The notes: generated by a model not told the origin, from the sequence alone. DNA of 64,000 nt from Phenylobacterium sp. J426 (GCF_024699945.1 NZ_JAJOMY010000001.1:930001-994000), one strand, 5' to 3'; positions 52,218-63,115 are shown, counted from the first letter of the stretch. Program-made: numbers and translations.

Positions 52218-52538
52218 TCAGTGCTGGCTTTCCGGCATGCGGACGATCAGGCCGTCCAGGTCGTCCGAAACCTTGATCTGGCAGGAGAGGCGGCTGTTCT
52301 CCTCGACGCCCTCGGCGAAGTCGAGCATCGACTCCTCCATGGCCGAGCGCGTGCCGGTCTTGGCCAGGAACGCCTCGTCCACATAGACGTGGCAGGTGGC
52401 GCAGGCGCAGGCGCCGCCGCAGTCGGCGTCGATGCCCGGGATGTTGTTCTTCACCGCGCCTTCCATCACCGACAGGCCATTCTTCACGTCGATGACGTGT
52501 TCGGTGCCGTCGTGTTCGATGTACGTGATCTTGGCCAT
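52218..52538 (-). CDS. 2Fe-2S ferredoxin, adrenodoxin type
   Basis: 106 residues with the ISC/vertebrate-type cluster ligands: C-x5-C-x2-C in [11 protein letters not shown], and the fourth cysteine in [27 protein letters not shown] is the family signature. Such ferredoxins pass electrons to cytochrome P450s or iron-sulfur assembly. It is directly followed (upstream, same strand) by a ferredoxin reductase, 23 bp away. Confidence 0.94.
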   Translation of the reverse strand: MAKITYIEHDGTEHVIDVKNGLSVMEGAVKNNIPGIDADCGGACACATCHVYVDEAFLAKTGTRSAMEESMLDFAEGVEENSRLSCQIKVSDDLDGLIVRMPESQH

Positions 52539-52561
52539 GGATCCCCTCACGGGCCGCGCGA

Positions 52562-53792
52562 CTAGGCGGCGACCTCTTTCATGGAAATGGACGGGTCCGC
52601 AAGCCTCGCCTTGTCGACGGCCTTGCGGCTGAGGATGAGCTGCTTGCCCATCATGAACTCCGGCGGAGCGTTGATCGCCTCGACCGCCTGCAGCTGGTTC
52701 CCCTTCAGGTGGAACACGGCGAACTTCGCCGTCGCCGGGTCGCCCCGCAGGACGATCTCGTCGGCGTCGAACGGATAGCCCGCGATCTGGAGCTTCAGAT
52801 CGTACTGGTCCGACCACTGCCAGGGGCATTCGCCCGCAGGCCGCGGACGGCCGGTGATGGCGCTGGCCGCCTGCTTGGCCTGCTCCAGGGCGTTCGGCAC
52901 GCTCTCCATCCGGAACATGCGGTCGTAGATCGGCATCGGCCGATGCGCGACGTCGCCGATGGCGAAGATGTTCGGGTCCGAGGTGCGGGCGTCGAGGTCG
53001 ACGACGACGCCCCTCGCCGTCGCCAGCCCGGCCTCGGCGGCCAGTTCGTCGTTTGGCGCCGCGCCCACGCCGACCACCGCCGCGTCGCACGGCAGCACCC
53101 GGCCATCGGCCAGCTTCACGCCCGAGACGCGCCCATCCGTGCCCTCAAAGCCCACCACCGAGCAGCCCAGCTCGAAGCGGACGCCACGGGCCTCGTGATA
53201 GCTCCGGAAGAAGTCGGACAGGGCGTTGCAGGCGACGCGCGCCAGCAGGCGCGCCTCGCGCTCCAGCACCACCACCTCGGCGCCGAGGGCCCGGCCGGAC
53301 GCCGCGACCTCGAGGCCGATGTAGCCGCCGCCGACCACCGCCAGCGTCTTGCCGGGGCCGATCGCCGCCTTCAGCTGTTCGGCGTCCGCGGCGGTCCGCA
53401 GGGCCATGATCCCCGCTAGGTCGGCGCCCGGAATCGGCAGCGCGAAGGCCCGCGCCCCGGTCGCCAGGATCAGCACGTCGTAGTTCAGCGTCGAGCCGTC
53501 CGAGAGCACGACGACCCTGTCGCTGCGCTTCAGCTGGACCGCGCGGACGCCGGGCCGGAAGTCGATGCCGTTCTCGGCGTAGAACTCCAGCGGCTTCAGG
53601 GCCAGGGAGTCGGCGTCGGCCTCGCCCTTCAGCCAGGCCTTGGATAGCGGGGGGCCGCTGGTACGGCGGGATCGGCTCCTCGCCGACCAGAGTGATCGGC
53701 CCCTCATGCCCGTACTGGCGCAGCAAGGCGGCCGCCGTGCCGCCTGCGTGGCCGGCGCCCAGGATGACGACGTGAGCCGAAGCTGCGCTCAT
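52562..53792 (-). CDS. FAD-dependent ferredoxin reductase (frameshifted)
   Basis: NAD(P)H:ferredoxin reductase of the putidaredoxin-reductase type. Starts [19 protein letters not shown] (FAD motif); NAD motif [21 protein letters not shown]; and [17 protein letters not shown]6 run 53649-53654 has one base too many, joining YQRPP to [13 protein letters not shown] after correction; length 409, normal. With the adjacent ferredoxin it forms a P450-type electron-transfer chain, though no P450 gene is in the window. Confidence 0.9.
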
Positions 53793-53828
53793 GGAACCTC
53801 GATGCCCAAAAGTGACACTGGCGTCAAC

Positions 53829-54929
53829 TTACCGCCTCGCCAGGCAGCGCGCGACCGGCGACGCGCCCGCCGCCCGCCAGGTCAGCTCATACACGACGCG
53901 CAGGCCGTCGTGATCCGAAAGCCGCGGACTGTCCGGCCGTCCGTCGAACAGGCTCGCCACCCGCACCGGCCGGATCGTCACGGTCGCGCCGTCGGCGAAC
54001 AGCTGCAGGTCCTGGGTGTCCATCCAAGGCGCGTCGCCGTCCCAGGACAGCTCGGAGCGGCAGATGTCGGGGTTCTCGATGCAATGCCGGTGGACCAGGT
54101 GCATCGGCAACAGCGCATCGAACGTCTCGAAGCGCGCCTCCGAACCACGCATGTTGAAGTCGCCGCCGAGGATGGCGGGAAGCGCCGGGTCGCGCCGCTC
54201 CTCGATGAAGTCGTGCAGTTCGGCCGTCTGGATCGCGTGGGCCGCGAGGGTGCGGCTGCGCGGCGCGCGCGAGGCCTTGCGGGAATTCAGGTGGGTGTTG
54301 AACACGTCGAGGGTCACGGGCGCGCCGGGAATCGCCAGCCGGGCGTGCAGCGCGCCCTTGTTGCTCAGGCAGTCGAGGCCGGCGCAGCCACGGCGGTTGA
54401 AGGGCTCGCCCTGGGAGTCGACGATGGGATAGACGCTGGCGATCGCCAGGCCGCCCGTCGTCAGCCGCAGCCCCACCTCGCCGCGGGTCCAGACCCGGCG
54501 GCCGTCCGGCTTCCCGGCGGCCGGCAGTTGCCGACGGTGGCGGCGGCCGGGGCCGGCGACCACCGAGGGATAGCCGCTCGCCTCGACCGCGGCGGCCGCA
54601 GGGCGCGAGAACACCTCCTGGAACAGCACGATGTCCGGGCCCGACCCCGAGCGGCGCAGCTCGTCCAGCCGCCGGCCGATCTCCTCGAGCTGCGCCTGCC
54701 GGCCGCGCCGGGCCGGCCAGCCCAGGCCCTCGATATTGTAGGTCAGGACGTCGAGGCGCAGGCGCGACGTGCCGTCGGCCGCGGTCTCGATGGCGGGCCT
54801 CGGCGCCTCGGCGCAGGTCGCGCTGCGCGCCGCGGGCATGGTGGCGCAGGCCGCGCTGAGCAGGCTGGCCGCCAGGAGGGCGGCCAGGGCCGAACCGCGC
54901 CGCCGCCAGGCGGACCGGCCTGGGCTCAG
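53829..54929 (-). CDS. endonuclease/exonuclease/phosphatase family lipoprotein
   Basis: Up to 366 residues. The EEP domain shows [36 protein letters not shown] and the end [11 protein letters not shown], the metal and catalytic residues of the family. The N-terminus [20 protein letters not shown] is a signal with a lipobox cysteine, so an outer-membrane or membrane lipoprotein is likely. No ATG, GTG or TTG starts this frame before the lipobox; a CTG at 54929 overlapping the sdhB TGA is used here with low certainty. Confidence 0.75.
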   Translation of the reverse strand: MSPGRSAWRRRGSALAALLAASLLSAACATMPAARSATCAEAPRPAIETAADGTSRLRLDVLTYNIEGLGWPARRGRQAQLEEIGRRLDELRRSGSGPDIVLFQEVFSRPAAAAVEASGYPSVVAGPGRRHRRQLPAAGKPDGRRVWTRGEVGLRLTTGGLAIASVYPIVDSQGEPFNRRGCAGLDCLSNKGALHARLAIPGAPVTLDVFNTHLNSRKASRAPRSRTLAAHAIQTAELHDFIEERRDPALPAILGGDFNMRGSEARFETFDALLPMHLVHRHCIENPDICRSELSWDGDAPWMDTQDLQLFADGATVTIRPVRVASLFDGRPDSPRLSDHDGLRVVYELTWRAAGASPVARCLARR

Positions 54930-55708
54930 ACCACCCGCTCCACGAGCATCTTCTTGACCTCGGCGATGGCCTTGGCCGGGTTCAGGCCCTTCGGGCAGAC
55001 CTGGGCGCAGTTCATGATGGTGTGGCAGCGGTAGAGCTTGAAGGGATCCTCCAGCTCGTCCAGCCGCTCGCCGGTGGCCTCGTCGCGGGAATCGATGATC
55101 CAGCGGTAGGCGTGCAGCAGGGCCGCGGGACCAAGATACTTCTCCTGGTTCCACCAGTAGCTCGGGCAGCTCGTCGAGCAGCAGGCGCACAGGATGCACT
55201 CGTAGAGCCCGTCCAGCTTCTCGCGGTCCTGCGGCGACTGCGCCCATTCCTTCTGCGGCTCAGGCGTCTCGGTCTTCAGCCAGGGCTCCACCGAAGCGTA
55301 CTGGGCGTAGAACAGCGTCAGGTCCGGGATCAGGTCCTTCACCACCGGCATGTGCGGCAGGGGGCTGATCGAAACCTTGTCCCCGGGACACTCCTCGTGG
55401 CCATGGGTGCAGGCCAGCGTATTGCGGCCGGCGATGTTCATCGCGCACGAGCCGCAGATGCCTTCCCGGCACGAGCGCCGGAAGGTCAGCGTCGGGTCGA
55501 TGGTGTTCTTGATGTGGATCAGCACGTCCAGGACCATCGGCCCGCACTGGCTGACGTCCACGTCATAGGTGTCCCAACGCGGGTTCTGGCCGCTGTCGGG
55601 GTCGTAGCGATAGACCTTGAAGGTCTTCACCTTGCCGGCGCCCTGCGGCGCCGGCCAGTGCTTGCCCGGCGTGACGCGGGAGTTCTTGGGAAGGCGGATT
55701 TCGGCCAT
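54926..55708 (-). CDS. sdhB: succinate dehydrogenase iron-sulfur subunit
   Basis: 260 residues with all three cluster motifs: 2Fe-2S in [13 protein letters not shown], 4Fe-4S in [12 protein letters not shown] and 3Fe-4S in [17 protein letters not shown]. Carries electrons from SdhA to the quinone site. Last of the minus-strand sdhCDAB order. Confidence 0.98.
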   Translation of the reverse strand: MAEIRLPKNSRVTPGKHWPAPQGAGKVKTFKVYRYDPDSGQNPRWDTYDVDVSQCGPMVLDVLIHIKNTIDPTLTFRRSCREGICGSCAMNIAGRNTLACTHGHEECPGDKVSISPLPHMPVVKDLIPDLTLFYAQYASVEPWLKTETPEPQKEWAQSPQDREKLDGLYECILCACCSTSCPSYWWNQEKYLGPAALLHAYRWIIDSRDEATGERLDELEDPFKLYRCHTIMNCAQVCPKGLNPAKAIAEVKKMLVERVV

Positions 55709-55729
55709 CTCGGATCTCTTCCTTCCGAC

Positions 55730-57517
55730 CTAGTACACGCGCGCCTTGGGCGGGAACGGCGCGATCTCGTTGGTCATGGTGTAGTCGTGCACCGGGCGGT
55801 AATCGATCTTCACCTTGCCGGTGGGATCGTCGAACCACGTCAGGGTGTGCTTCATCCACGTCTTGTCGTCGCGCTCGGGGAAGTCCTCGTGCGCGTGGGC
55901 GCCGCGGCTCTCCGTGCGGTTGTGGGCGCCCACCACCGTGACCAGCGCCTGGCCGATCAGGTTGTCCAGCTCCAGCGTCTCCATCAGGTCGCTGTTCCAG
56001 ATCATCGAGCGATCCGTGACCTTCAGGTCCGGCCGCTTGGCGGCGACCGCGTGCATGCGCTTAACGCCCGAGGCCAGGGCCTCGCTCGTCCGATAGACGG
56101 CCGCGTCCTCCTGCATCGCCATCTGCATCTCGAGGCGCAGGGCCGCCGTCGGGGTCGATCCTTGCGCGTTGCGGAAGCGGTCGAGACGCGCGAGGTGCGC
56201 GTCGGTCATGTGGTCCTTCAGCTCGGGCTGGGTCGCGCCGGCCTTGATCGTGTCGGCCGCGCGCAGAGCCGCCGAGCGGCCGAACACCACCAGGTCGATC
56301 AGCGAGTTCGAGCCCAGGCGGTTCGCGCCGTGCACGCTGACGCAGGCGGCCTCGCCGACGGCCATCAGGCCCGGCACCGTCTTGTCGGGGTTCTTGCCGT
56401 CCTTGGTCACGACCTCCGAGTAGAAGTTCGTGGGGATGCCGCCCATGTTGTAGTGCACCGTCGGGAGCACCGGGATCGGCTCCTTGGTCACGTCGACGCC
56501 GGCGAAGATCTTGGCGCTCTCCGAGATGCCCGGCAGGCGCTCGGCCAGGATCTTCGGATCCAGGTGGTCGAGGTGCAGGAAGATGTGGTCCTTCTTCGGA
56601 CCCACGCCCCGGCCCTCGCGGATCTCCATCGTCATCGCCCGGCTGACCATGTCCCGCGGCGCCAGGTCCTTCACGGTCGGCGCATAGCGCTCCATGAAGC
56701 GCTCGCCTTCCGAGTTGGTCAGGTAGCCGCCTTCGCCGCGCGCACCCTCGGTGATCAGGCAGCCGGCGCCGTAGATCCCCGTCGGGTGGAACTGCACGAA
56801 CTCCATGTCCTGCAGCGGCAGGCCCGCCCGCAGCACCATCCCGCCGCCGTCGCCGGTGCAGGTGTGGGCCGAGGTGGCCGAGAAGTAGGCGCGGCCGTAG
56901 CCGCCGGTCGCCAGGATCACCAGCTGCGCCTGGAACCGGTGCAGGGTGCCGTCGTCCAGCTTCCAGGCGGTGACGCCCCGGCAGACGCCCTCGTCCATGA
57001 TCAGGTCGAGGGCGAAGAACTCGATGAAGAACTCGGTGTCGTGCGCCAGCGACTGGCCGTACATGGTGTGCAGCATGGCGTGGCCGGTCCGGTCGGCCGC
57101 CGCGCAGGTGCGCTGGATCGGGGCCTCACCGAAGTTCCGCGTCATGCCGCCGAAGGCGCGCTGGTAGATCTTTCCGTCCGCCGTGCGCGAGAACGGCACG
57201 CCCCAGTGCTCCAGCTCGTAGACCGCCGCCGGCGCGTTCCGGCAGAGGTATTCGATGGCGTCCTGGTCGCCCAGCCAGTCCGACCCCTTGACGGTGTCGT
57301 ACATGTGCCAGCGCCAGTCGTCCTCGCCCATGTTGCCCAGCGACGCCGAGATGCCGCCCTGGGCGGCGACCGTGTGCGAGCGGGTCGGGAAGACCTTGGT
57401 GATACAGGCCGTCTTCAGGCCGGCTTGCGCGCAGCCCAGCGCGGCCCGGAGGCCCGAGCCGCCGGCGCCGACGACGACGACGTCGAACTTGTGGTCGATG
57501 AATTCGTAGGTCGACAT
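55730..57517 (-). CDS. sdhA: succinate dehydrogenase flavoprotein subunit
   Basis: 595 residues. FAD motif [18 protein letters not shown], covalent flavin histidine in [32 protein letters not shown] and the catalytic-site [16 protein letters not shown] segment ([16 protein letters not shown]). Oxidises succinate to fumarate. Confidence 0.98.
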   Translation of the reverse strand: MSTYEFIDHKFDVVVVGAGGSGLRAALGCAQAGLKTACITKVFPTRSHTVAAQGGISASLGNMGEDDWRWHMYDTVKGSDWLGDQDAIEYLCRNAPAAVYELEHWGVPFSRTADGKIYQRAFGGMTRNFGEAPIQRTCAAADRTGHAMLHTMYGQSLAHDTEFFIEFFALDLIMDEGVCRGVTAWKLDDGTLHRFQAQLVILATGGYGRAYFSATSAHTCTGDGGGMVLRAGLPLQDMEFVQFHPTGIYGAGCLITEGARGEGGYLTNSEGERFMERYAPTVKDLAPRDMVSRAMTMEIREGRGVGPKKDHIFLHLDHLDPKILAERLPGISESAKIFAGVDVTKEPIPVLPTVHYNMGGIPTNFYSEVVTKDGKNPDKTVPGLMAVGEAACVSVHGANRLGSNSLIDLVVFGRSAALRAADTIKAGATQPELKDHMTDAHLARLDRFRNAQGSTPTAALRLEMQMAMQEDAAVYRTSEALASGVKRMHAVAAKRPDLKVTDRSMIWNSDLMETLELDNLIGQALVTVVGAHNRTESRGAHAHEDFPERDDKTWMKHTLTWFDDPTGKVKIDYRPVHDYTMTNEIAPFPPKARVY

Positions 57518-57524
57518 CGGTGTC

Positions 57525-57911
57525 TCACGCGCCTCCCAGCGCGACCTTCAGCACGGAGAAGACGGCGAGCGCGCCGGCCAGTCCGCACACGAAGAGGTTC
57601 AGGAGCAGGAGGCCCGTCTTGGTCAGGGTCTTGTGGATGTAGTCCTCCACGACGACCCGCAGGCCCGAATGCATGTGCCAGAAGCTGATGGCGAGCGTCA
57701 GCACCATCAGCGTCATGTTCAGCGGCGTGGAGATCCACTCCACCGCGCCGTAGTAGTCGAGGGCGGCCAGCCGCATGACGGCATAGACGGCCCAGATCGT
57801 CAGCGGGATCAGGGCGACGGCGCCCACGCGCTCGCCGATCCAGTGGCCGACGCCGTGCTTGGCGGAGCCCAGGCCGCGGGCCCGGGACAGGGGCGTGCGA
57901 TAGCTGGCCAT
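57525..57911 (-). CDS. sdhD: succinate dehydrogenase membrane anchor subunit SdhD
   Basis: 128 residues from ATG 57911, three transmembrane helices. [20 protein letters not shown] at the start and [18 protein letters not shown], containing the heme/quinone-site histidine and the DY pair, identify it. Its ATG overlaps the sdhC stop region. Confidence 0.94.
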   Translation of the reverse strand: MASYRTPLSRARGLGSAKHGVGHWIGERVGAVALIPLTIWAVYAVMRLAALDYYGAVEWISTPLNMTLMVLTLAISFWHMHSGLRVVVEDYIHKTLTKTGLLLLNLFVCGLAGALAVFSVLKVALGGA

Positions 57912-58318
57912 CAGAGGGCTCCCGTCATGCCGGCGATCACCCACACCGCCAGCGTCGCGGCGACGGCGAAGGCGATGACGCCGACGCCCGAGGCGTTGGC
58001 GCTCTTCACGTCCAGGCCGAAGCCCAGGTCCCAGGTCAGGTGCCGGACGCCGTTGCCCAGGTGATAGAAGGCCGCCAGCGTCAGGGCGAACAGCACCGCC
58101 TTTCCGAGGATCGAGCCCATCACCGCCTTGTAGGTCTCGTAGGTGTCGGGGCCGCCGGCCAGCGAGATCGCCCAGGCCGCCGCGATGAGCGCGCCGCCAT
58201 ACAGCGCAATGCCGGTGAAGCGATGCAGGATCGAGGTGGCCATGGTCAGGTGCCACCGCCAGATCGTCGTGTGCGGCGACGTCGGCCGTTCCCGCACCAC
58301 TCTCGAAGCCTCAGCCAT
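57911..58318 (-). CDS. sdhC: succinate dehydrogenase cytochrome b556 subunit SdhC
   Basis: 135 residues from ATG 58318 (gggcagggc ribosome-binding sequence). RPTSPHTTIWRWHLTMATSILHRFTGIAL contains the SxxHRxTG signature; HLGNGVRHLTWDLG holds the heme ligand. First gene of sdhCDAB. Confidence 0.94.
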   Translation of the reverse strand: MAEASRVVRERPTSPHTTIWRWHLTMATSILHRFTGIALYGGALIAAAWAISLAGGPDTYETYKAVMGSILGKAVLFALTLAAFYHLGNGVRHLTWDLGFGLDVKSANASGVGVIAFAVAATLAVWVIAGMTGAL

Positions 58319-58492
58319 GCCCTGCCCTTGCCGTCTCATGTGTTCGAAGCTGGCCCGCTTGTAAGCCTGCGTCCTGCGCTGTCAACGCAGGCCCCGCGCA
58401 GCGTGCCTTCCTTCGCGAAGGCCGAAGCTCGCCCGCTTTAGCATTCGACACAATCTGTCTTTCCTGTAGCGTTCCTTCGCGGGAGACGAAGG
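58319..58492. promoter_or_regulatory. divergent promoter region sdhC / lysR-type gene
   Basis: 174 bp between divergent starts. It contains an inverted repeat gcctgcgt (58365-58372) / acgcaggc (58385-58392) with a 12-base loop, which could be an operator for the LysR regulator or an mRNA leader hairpin of sdhC. Confidence 0.4.
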
Positions 58493-59380
58493 ATGCGGTT
58501 CGACCTGACGGACCTGAGACTGTTCTGCGAAGTGGTTGACGCAGGGTCCATCACCGCCGGCGCCGAGAAGAGCGCCCTGGCGCTGGCGGCCGCATCCACC
58601 CGGATCCGCAACATGGAGGCGGCCCTGGGCGCGCCGCTGCTGTCCCGGTCGCGCCAGGGCGTGCTCCCGACACCCGCCGGCCGCATGCTGCTGAAGCACG
58701 CCCGCACGATCCTGGTCCAGCAGGCGCGAATGCGCGAGGACCTCTCGGCCTACGCCGGCGGCCTGTCGGGCGAGGTGAAAGTGCTGGCCAACACCAATGC
58801 GCTCACCGAATTCCTGCCCGAGGCGCTGTCCAGCTTCCTGGCCGACCACCCTCACGTCAGCGTCGACCTCGAGGAGCGGCTTTCGGACGAGATCGTCGGC
58901 CTCATCGCCGAGGGCGTCGGCGACATCGGCATCGTCGCGGGCACCGTCGAGGTCGGCGCCCTGCAGACCTACCCCTTCCGCTCGGACCGCTTCGTGGTGG
59001 TCACCGCCACCCGCCATCCGCTCGCGGCGCGGCGCAGCGTGACCTTCGCCGAGGTGCTGGCCTATGACCTCGTCGGCCTGGAGCGGTCGAGCTCGCTGCA
59101 GCGGTTCCTCACCGCAAAGGCGGCGCGCGAGGGCCGACCGCTGAAGCTGCGCGTTCAGCTGCGCAGCTTCGACGCCGTCTGCCGGCTCGTGGAATGCGGC
59201 GTCGGCGTCGGCGTCGTGCCCAGGACGACCGCCCACCGGTCCTCGCGGACGATGTCGCTCGCCATTGTCGAGCTGGACGACGACTGGGCCCAGCGCGAGC
59301 TGAAGATCGTAGTCCGCGCCGAGGACGAGCTGCGCCCCTACGCCCGCGAGCTGGTGGAGAGCCTCCGGGCCCCGGTCTGA
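58493..59380 (+). CDS. LysR family transcriptional regulator
   Basis: 295 residues. N-terminal winged helix-turn-helix (DLRLFCEVVDAGSITAGAEK, LALAAASTRIRNMEAALGAPLLSRSRQG), then a periplasmic-binding-protein-like effector domain (GEVKVLANTNALTEFLPEAL, LVGLERSSSLQRFL, ECGVGVGVVPRTTA). Divergent from sdhC; a LysR regulator often controls its divergent neighbour, but control of the sdh operon is only inference. Confidence 0.92.
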   Translation: MRFDLTDLRLFCEVVDAGSITAGAEKSALALAAASTRIRNMEAALGAPLLSRSRQGVLPTPAGRMLLKHARTILVQQARMREDLSAYAGGLSGEVKVLANTNALTEFLPEALSSFLADHPHVSVDLEERLSDEIVGLIAEGVGDIGIVAGTVEVGALQTYPFRSDRFVVVTATRHPLAARRSVTFAEVLAYDLVGLERSSSLQRFLTAKAAREGRPLKLRVQLRSFDAVCRLVECGVGVGVVPRTTAHRSSRTMSLAIVELDDDWAQRELKIVVRAEDELRPYARELVESLRAPV

Positions 59381-59384
59381 GAGC

Positions 59385-59803
59385 CTAGGCGGGATACTTC
59401 TCGGCCATCCAGGTGAGCGAGGCGGCGACGATCTGCTCCAGCACCTCGGCGTCCACGTCCGCGAGGCGGTTGATGTACAGGCACGACTTGCCGGTCTTCA
59501 CCTTGCCGAGCCTCGCCACGAGTTCGTCACGCCCCTCGAAGCCGTCCATCACATAGAGCGTCAGCGCCGACTTGCGCGGCGAGAAGCCCACCCGCGGCGC
59601 ATCGCCCTCATGGCCGCTGTCGTAGCGGTAGTGATAGCGGCCGAAGCCGACGATCGAGCTCCCCACATCTTCGCAGGCTCGCCGCTGACTTTCGACATCA
59701 GGGCGCAGACGGCGCGGGCGTCGGCGCGACGCGACTCGGGCTCGACGGCCGACAGGAAGGCCTCCACGTCGCCGGCGGTCTCTTTGGTCTTGGTCTCGGC
59801 CAT
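59385..59803 (-). CDS. DUF1801 domain protein (frameshifted)
   Basis: 139 residues after adding one G at the C4 run 59661-59664, which joins EPAKMWG to SSIVGFGRYHYRYDSGHEGD. The family segment VGFSPRKSALTLYVMDGF and KTGKSCLYINRLADVD identify DUF1801. Small cytosolic protein of unknown function. Convergent with the LysR gene. Confidence 0.82.
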
Positions 59804-59817
59804 GGGCCGAGCTTGAC

Positions 59818-60943
59818 CTAACCGCGATCTTCGAGCCAGTCCGCCGAGCGCATTTCCTGCAGGCGCGACGCCGTGCGCTCGAACTCGAACGCGCCGTCGC
59901 CCTCCGGGTACAGCTTCGTGGGCTCGGCCTCGGCCAGCACGATGGTCCGCGTCCGCGCCTCGTAGAGCGCATCGATCAGGATCACGAACCGCCGCGCCTC
60001 CTCCCGGCGGTTGGCCGTCAGTTTCGGCACGCCGTCCAGGAAGACGGTGTGGAACCTCTCGGCAAGCGCCAGGTAGTCGTTGGGACCCAGCGCCACCGAG
60101 CACAGGCTGGCGAAACTGGCTCGCAGCAGGCCGCCGCTCGCGTGGGGGAACTCGATGCGCCGCCCCAGCACTTCCAGCGTCTCGCCGGTCTCCTCCTCCG
60201 GGCCCAGCATCTCGGCCCAGAGCTTGTCGAACTGCCGCTCGTTATCCGGATCGATCGGCGAGAACCAGGTGCCCGCCGCCCGCAGGCGATCGAGGCGATA
60301 GTCGTGGGGCCCGGCCACCGAGACGACGTCGACCCGGGATTTCAGCAGGTCGATGAAGGGCAGGAAGAGCTGGCGGTTGATGCCGTCCTTGTAGAGCTGG
60401 TCCGGCTCGCGATTGGAGGTCGCCACCAGGGTCACGCCGCGCTCGAACAGGGCCTCGAAAAGCCGCCCCAGGATCATGGCGTCGGCGATGTCGGTGACCT
60501 GGAACTCGTCGAAGCACAGCAGGGTCGCGGCGTCGGCGACCACGTCCGCGGCCGGCGGGATCGGGTCGTCGCCTTTCACCTGACCGAAGCGCGCCTTCCG
60601 CGCCGCCGCGTCGCCCTTGCGCCAGGCGTCGATCAGCCGGTGGATCTCGCCCATGAAGACGTGGAAGTGCGTGCGCCGCTTCTTCTCCACCGGAGCGGTC
60701 TCGAAGAAGAGGTCCATCAGCATGGACTTCCCCCGACCCACGGGGCCGACGAGATAGACGCCGTGCTGGCTCTGCGGCCTGGCCTTGCCGAACAGCTTTT
60801 TTCAGCCCGCCCGCCGGCCGCGCCGCCTCGAGGTCGGCCTCCAGCCGCACGAGCGACCCGAGCGCCGCGGCCTGGGCCGCGTCCGGACGTATCGAGCCCT
60901 CGGCCAGGCGGGCGTCGTAGGCGGCTTGCAGAGCGGACGGCAT
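59818..60943 (-). CDS. zapE: cell division protein ZapE, AFG1-like ATPase (frameshifted)
   Basis: 374 residues after removing one A from the A6 run (fwd T6 60797-60802), joining GGLKK to LFGKARPQSQHGVYLVGPVGRGKSMLMDLFF with its Walker A. LLCFDEFQVTDIADAMIL is the Walker B/sensor region, and LVATSNREPDQLY follows. ZapE/AFG1 ATPases act at the division ring or in membrane protein quality control. Start ATG 60943. Confidence 0.93.
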
Positions 60944-61037
60944 CGGGTCTCCGCCTAACGATCGCGAGATCACGACGCAAGGAACGGGCGCGCGCCGAAC
61001 CGGTTGAGGAAGGACAACCAGCGAAGGAGCCCAGCCC

Positions 61038-61569
61038 ATGGCCGAACCAGACGATCGCCGTTTCGACCCCAGCGAAACCGACGCCAACCGGACCCGGATG
61101 CAGGGCGGGGGGCGTGGGCGCGCGCGAGATGGACCAGCAGCGCGATCCGAACCGCTTCGAGACCGCAACCAACCCAGAGCAGCGCAGCTTCGAGGGCGAC
61201 CTGGACGACGCCACAAACGCCGACCGGCCGAGCGAGGCCGACTTCGGCGACACCGATCTTCGGGCCGCCAACAGCGGCGGGACCGCCGGCGGCGAGGGCC
61301 CGCCCGAGGAGAGCAACGCCGCGCCGGCGCGGAACGTCGCCGGCCTCGGCGACGTCGACGGCGACCTCGGCGCGGGCACGCCGCCCAACGTCGACGTCCA
61401 CAAGCTGGGCCAGGACGACAAGCCGGAACAGGACTGGGGCGAGCCCGCCGACGAGGGCGCGATGTTCTCGTCCAACAACACCCGCCGCGGCGTGAAGACG
61501 GAGGCCGAGCGCGGTCAGGGCGCCAAGACCCGCGCCGCGAACAAGGACATCTTCAGCCGGCGCAACTGA
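61038..61569 (+). CDS. acidic hydrophilic hypothetical protein (frameshifted)
   Basis: 176 residues after removing one G from the G6 run 61107-61112, joining RTRMQGGG to VGAREMDQQRDPNRF. The product is Asp/Glu/Asn-rich and apparently disordered (EGDLDDATNADRPSEADFGD, PPNVDVHKLGQDDKPEQD), ending ANKDIFSRRN. No domain recognised. Divergent from zapE. Confidence 0.65.
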
Positions 61570-61581
61570 TCCGACTCTGGA

Positions 61582-61608
61582 AATCCCTCCCCTTCATGGG
61601 GAGGGATT
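61582..61608. terminator. bidirectional hairpin between hypothetical gene and mmsA
   Basis: Perfect 11-bp stem aatccctcccc (61582-61592) with ggggagggatt (61598-61608) between convergent stops at 61569 and 61619. Shares the ccctccc core with the hairpin after divL. Confidence 0.65.
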
Positions 61609-61618
61609 GGCGCTACGC

Positions 61619-63115
61619 CTACTTCATCGTCGGAATGACGAACGCCGAGTCCTCGACCGCGCCTTCCGGCCAGCGGGCGGTGATGGTCTTCACCTTGGTG
61701 TAGAACCGCACGCCCTCCATGCCGTGCTGGTTCACGTCGCCGAAGGCCGAGCGCTTCCAGCCGCCGAAGGTGTGGTAGGCCACCGGCACCGGGATCGGCA
61801 CGTTGATGCCCACCATGCCCACCTGCACGCGGGCGGCGAACTCGCGCGCGGCGCGGCCGTTGCGGGTGAAGATGGCGACGCCATTCCCGTACTGGTGCGA
61901 GCTCGGCAGATCGAGCGCCTCCTCGAAGGTCTCGGCGCGGACGATCTGCAGCACGGGGCCGAAGATCTCCTCGTTGTAGGTCTTCATGCCCTTCTTCACG
62001 CCGTCGAACAGCGAGGGGCCGATGAAGAAGCCCTTCTCATAGCCCTGCAGGCTGAAGCCGCGGCCGTCGACCACCAGCTCGGCGCCCTCGTCGACGCCCA
62101 TCTGGATGTAGCTCGCGATCTTGTCCTTGTGCGCCTGGCTGACCACCGGCCCGTACTGGGCGGCCGCGTCCGTGGAGACGCCGACCTTCAGCGTCTCGAG
62201 CTCGGCCAGCACCCGTTCGCGCACCTCGTCGGCGGTGGTCTTGCCCACCGGCACGACCACCGGCAGGGCCATGCAGCGCTCACCGGCCGAGCCGTAGGCG
62301 GCGCCGATGATGTCCTTGGTCGCCTGCTCGAGGTCGGCGTCGGGCAGGATGATGCCGTGGTTCTTGGCGCCGCCCATCGCCTGGACGCGCTTCCCGTTCG
62401 CGGTGCCGCGCGAATAGACGTAGTGGGCGATGTCGGACGAGCCCACGAAGCTGACCGCCTTGATGTCGGGATGGTCGAGGATGGCGTCCACGGCCGCCTT
62501 GTCGCCGTGCACGACGTTCAGCACGCCGCTCGGCGCGCCGGCCTCCATCATCAGCTCGGCGAGGCGGACCGGCACCGTCGGGTCCTTCTCGGACGGCTTC
62601 AGGATGAAGGTGTTGCCGGTCGCGATCGCGATGCCGAACATCCACATCGGGATCATCGCCGGGAAGTTGAACGGGGTGATGCCCGCGCACACGCCCAGCG
62701 GCTGGCGCATCGAATAGACGTCGATGCCGGGGCCGGCGCCCTCGGTGTACTCGCCCTTCAGCACGTGCGGGATGCCGCAGGCGAACTCGATCACCTCCAG
62801 GCCGCGCTGGATGTCGCCCTTGGAGTCGGCGATCACCTTGCCGTGCTCGGACGACAGGATCTCGGCCAGCTCGTCCATGTTGGCTTCGACCAGCCGCTTG
62901 AACTCGAACATCACCCGCGCCCGCCGCTGCGGGTTCACCAGCGCCCAGGTCTGCTGCGCCCGCAGCGCCGAGGCGACGGCCTGGTCGACCTCGCCCGTCG
63001 TCGCGAGCTGGACGCGGGCCTGCACCTCGCCGGTGTTGGGGTTGAAGACGTCGCCGAAGCGGCCCGATTGTCCGGCGAACGCAGCGCCGTCGATGAAGTG
63101 GCTGATCTCACGCAT
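61619..63115 (-). CDS. mmsA: methylmalonate-semialdehyde dehydrogenase (CoA-acylating)
   Basis: 498-residue ALDH-superfamily enzyme of valine and inositol breakdown, producing propionyl-CoA. ISHFIDGAAFAGQSGR start, NFPAMIPMWMFGIAIATGNTFILKPSEKDP, GAKNHGIILPDADLEQA and catalytic Cys281 in AGERCMALP are typical of MmsA. Monocistronic here. Confidence 0.95.
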   Translation of the reverse strand: MREISHFIDGAAFAGQSGRFGDVFNPNTGEVQARVQLATTGEVDQAVASALRAQQTWALVNPQRRARVMFEFKRLVEANMDELAEILSSEHGKVIADSKGDIQRGLEVIEFACGIPHVLKGEYTEGAGPGIDVYSMRQPLGVCAGITPFNFPAMIPMWMFGIAIATGNTFILKPSEKDPTVPVRLAELMMEAGAPSGVLNVVHGDKAAVDAILDHPDIKAVSFVGSSDIAHYVYSRGTANGKRVQAMGGAKNHGIILPDADLEQATKDIIGAAYGSAGERCMALPVVVPVGKTTADEVRERVLAELETLKVGVSTDAAAQYGPVVSQAHKDKIASYIQMGVDEGAELVVDGRGFSLQGYEKGFFIGPSLFDGVKKGMKTYNEEIFGPVLQIVRAETFEEALDLPSSHQYGNGVAIFTRNGRAAREFAARVQVGMVGINVPIPVPVAYHTFGGWKRSAFGDVNQHGMEGVRFYTKVKTITARWPEGAVEDSAFVIPTMK

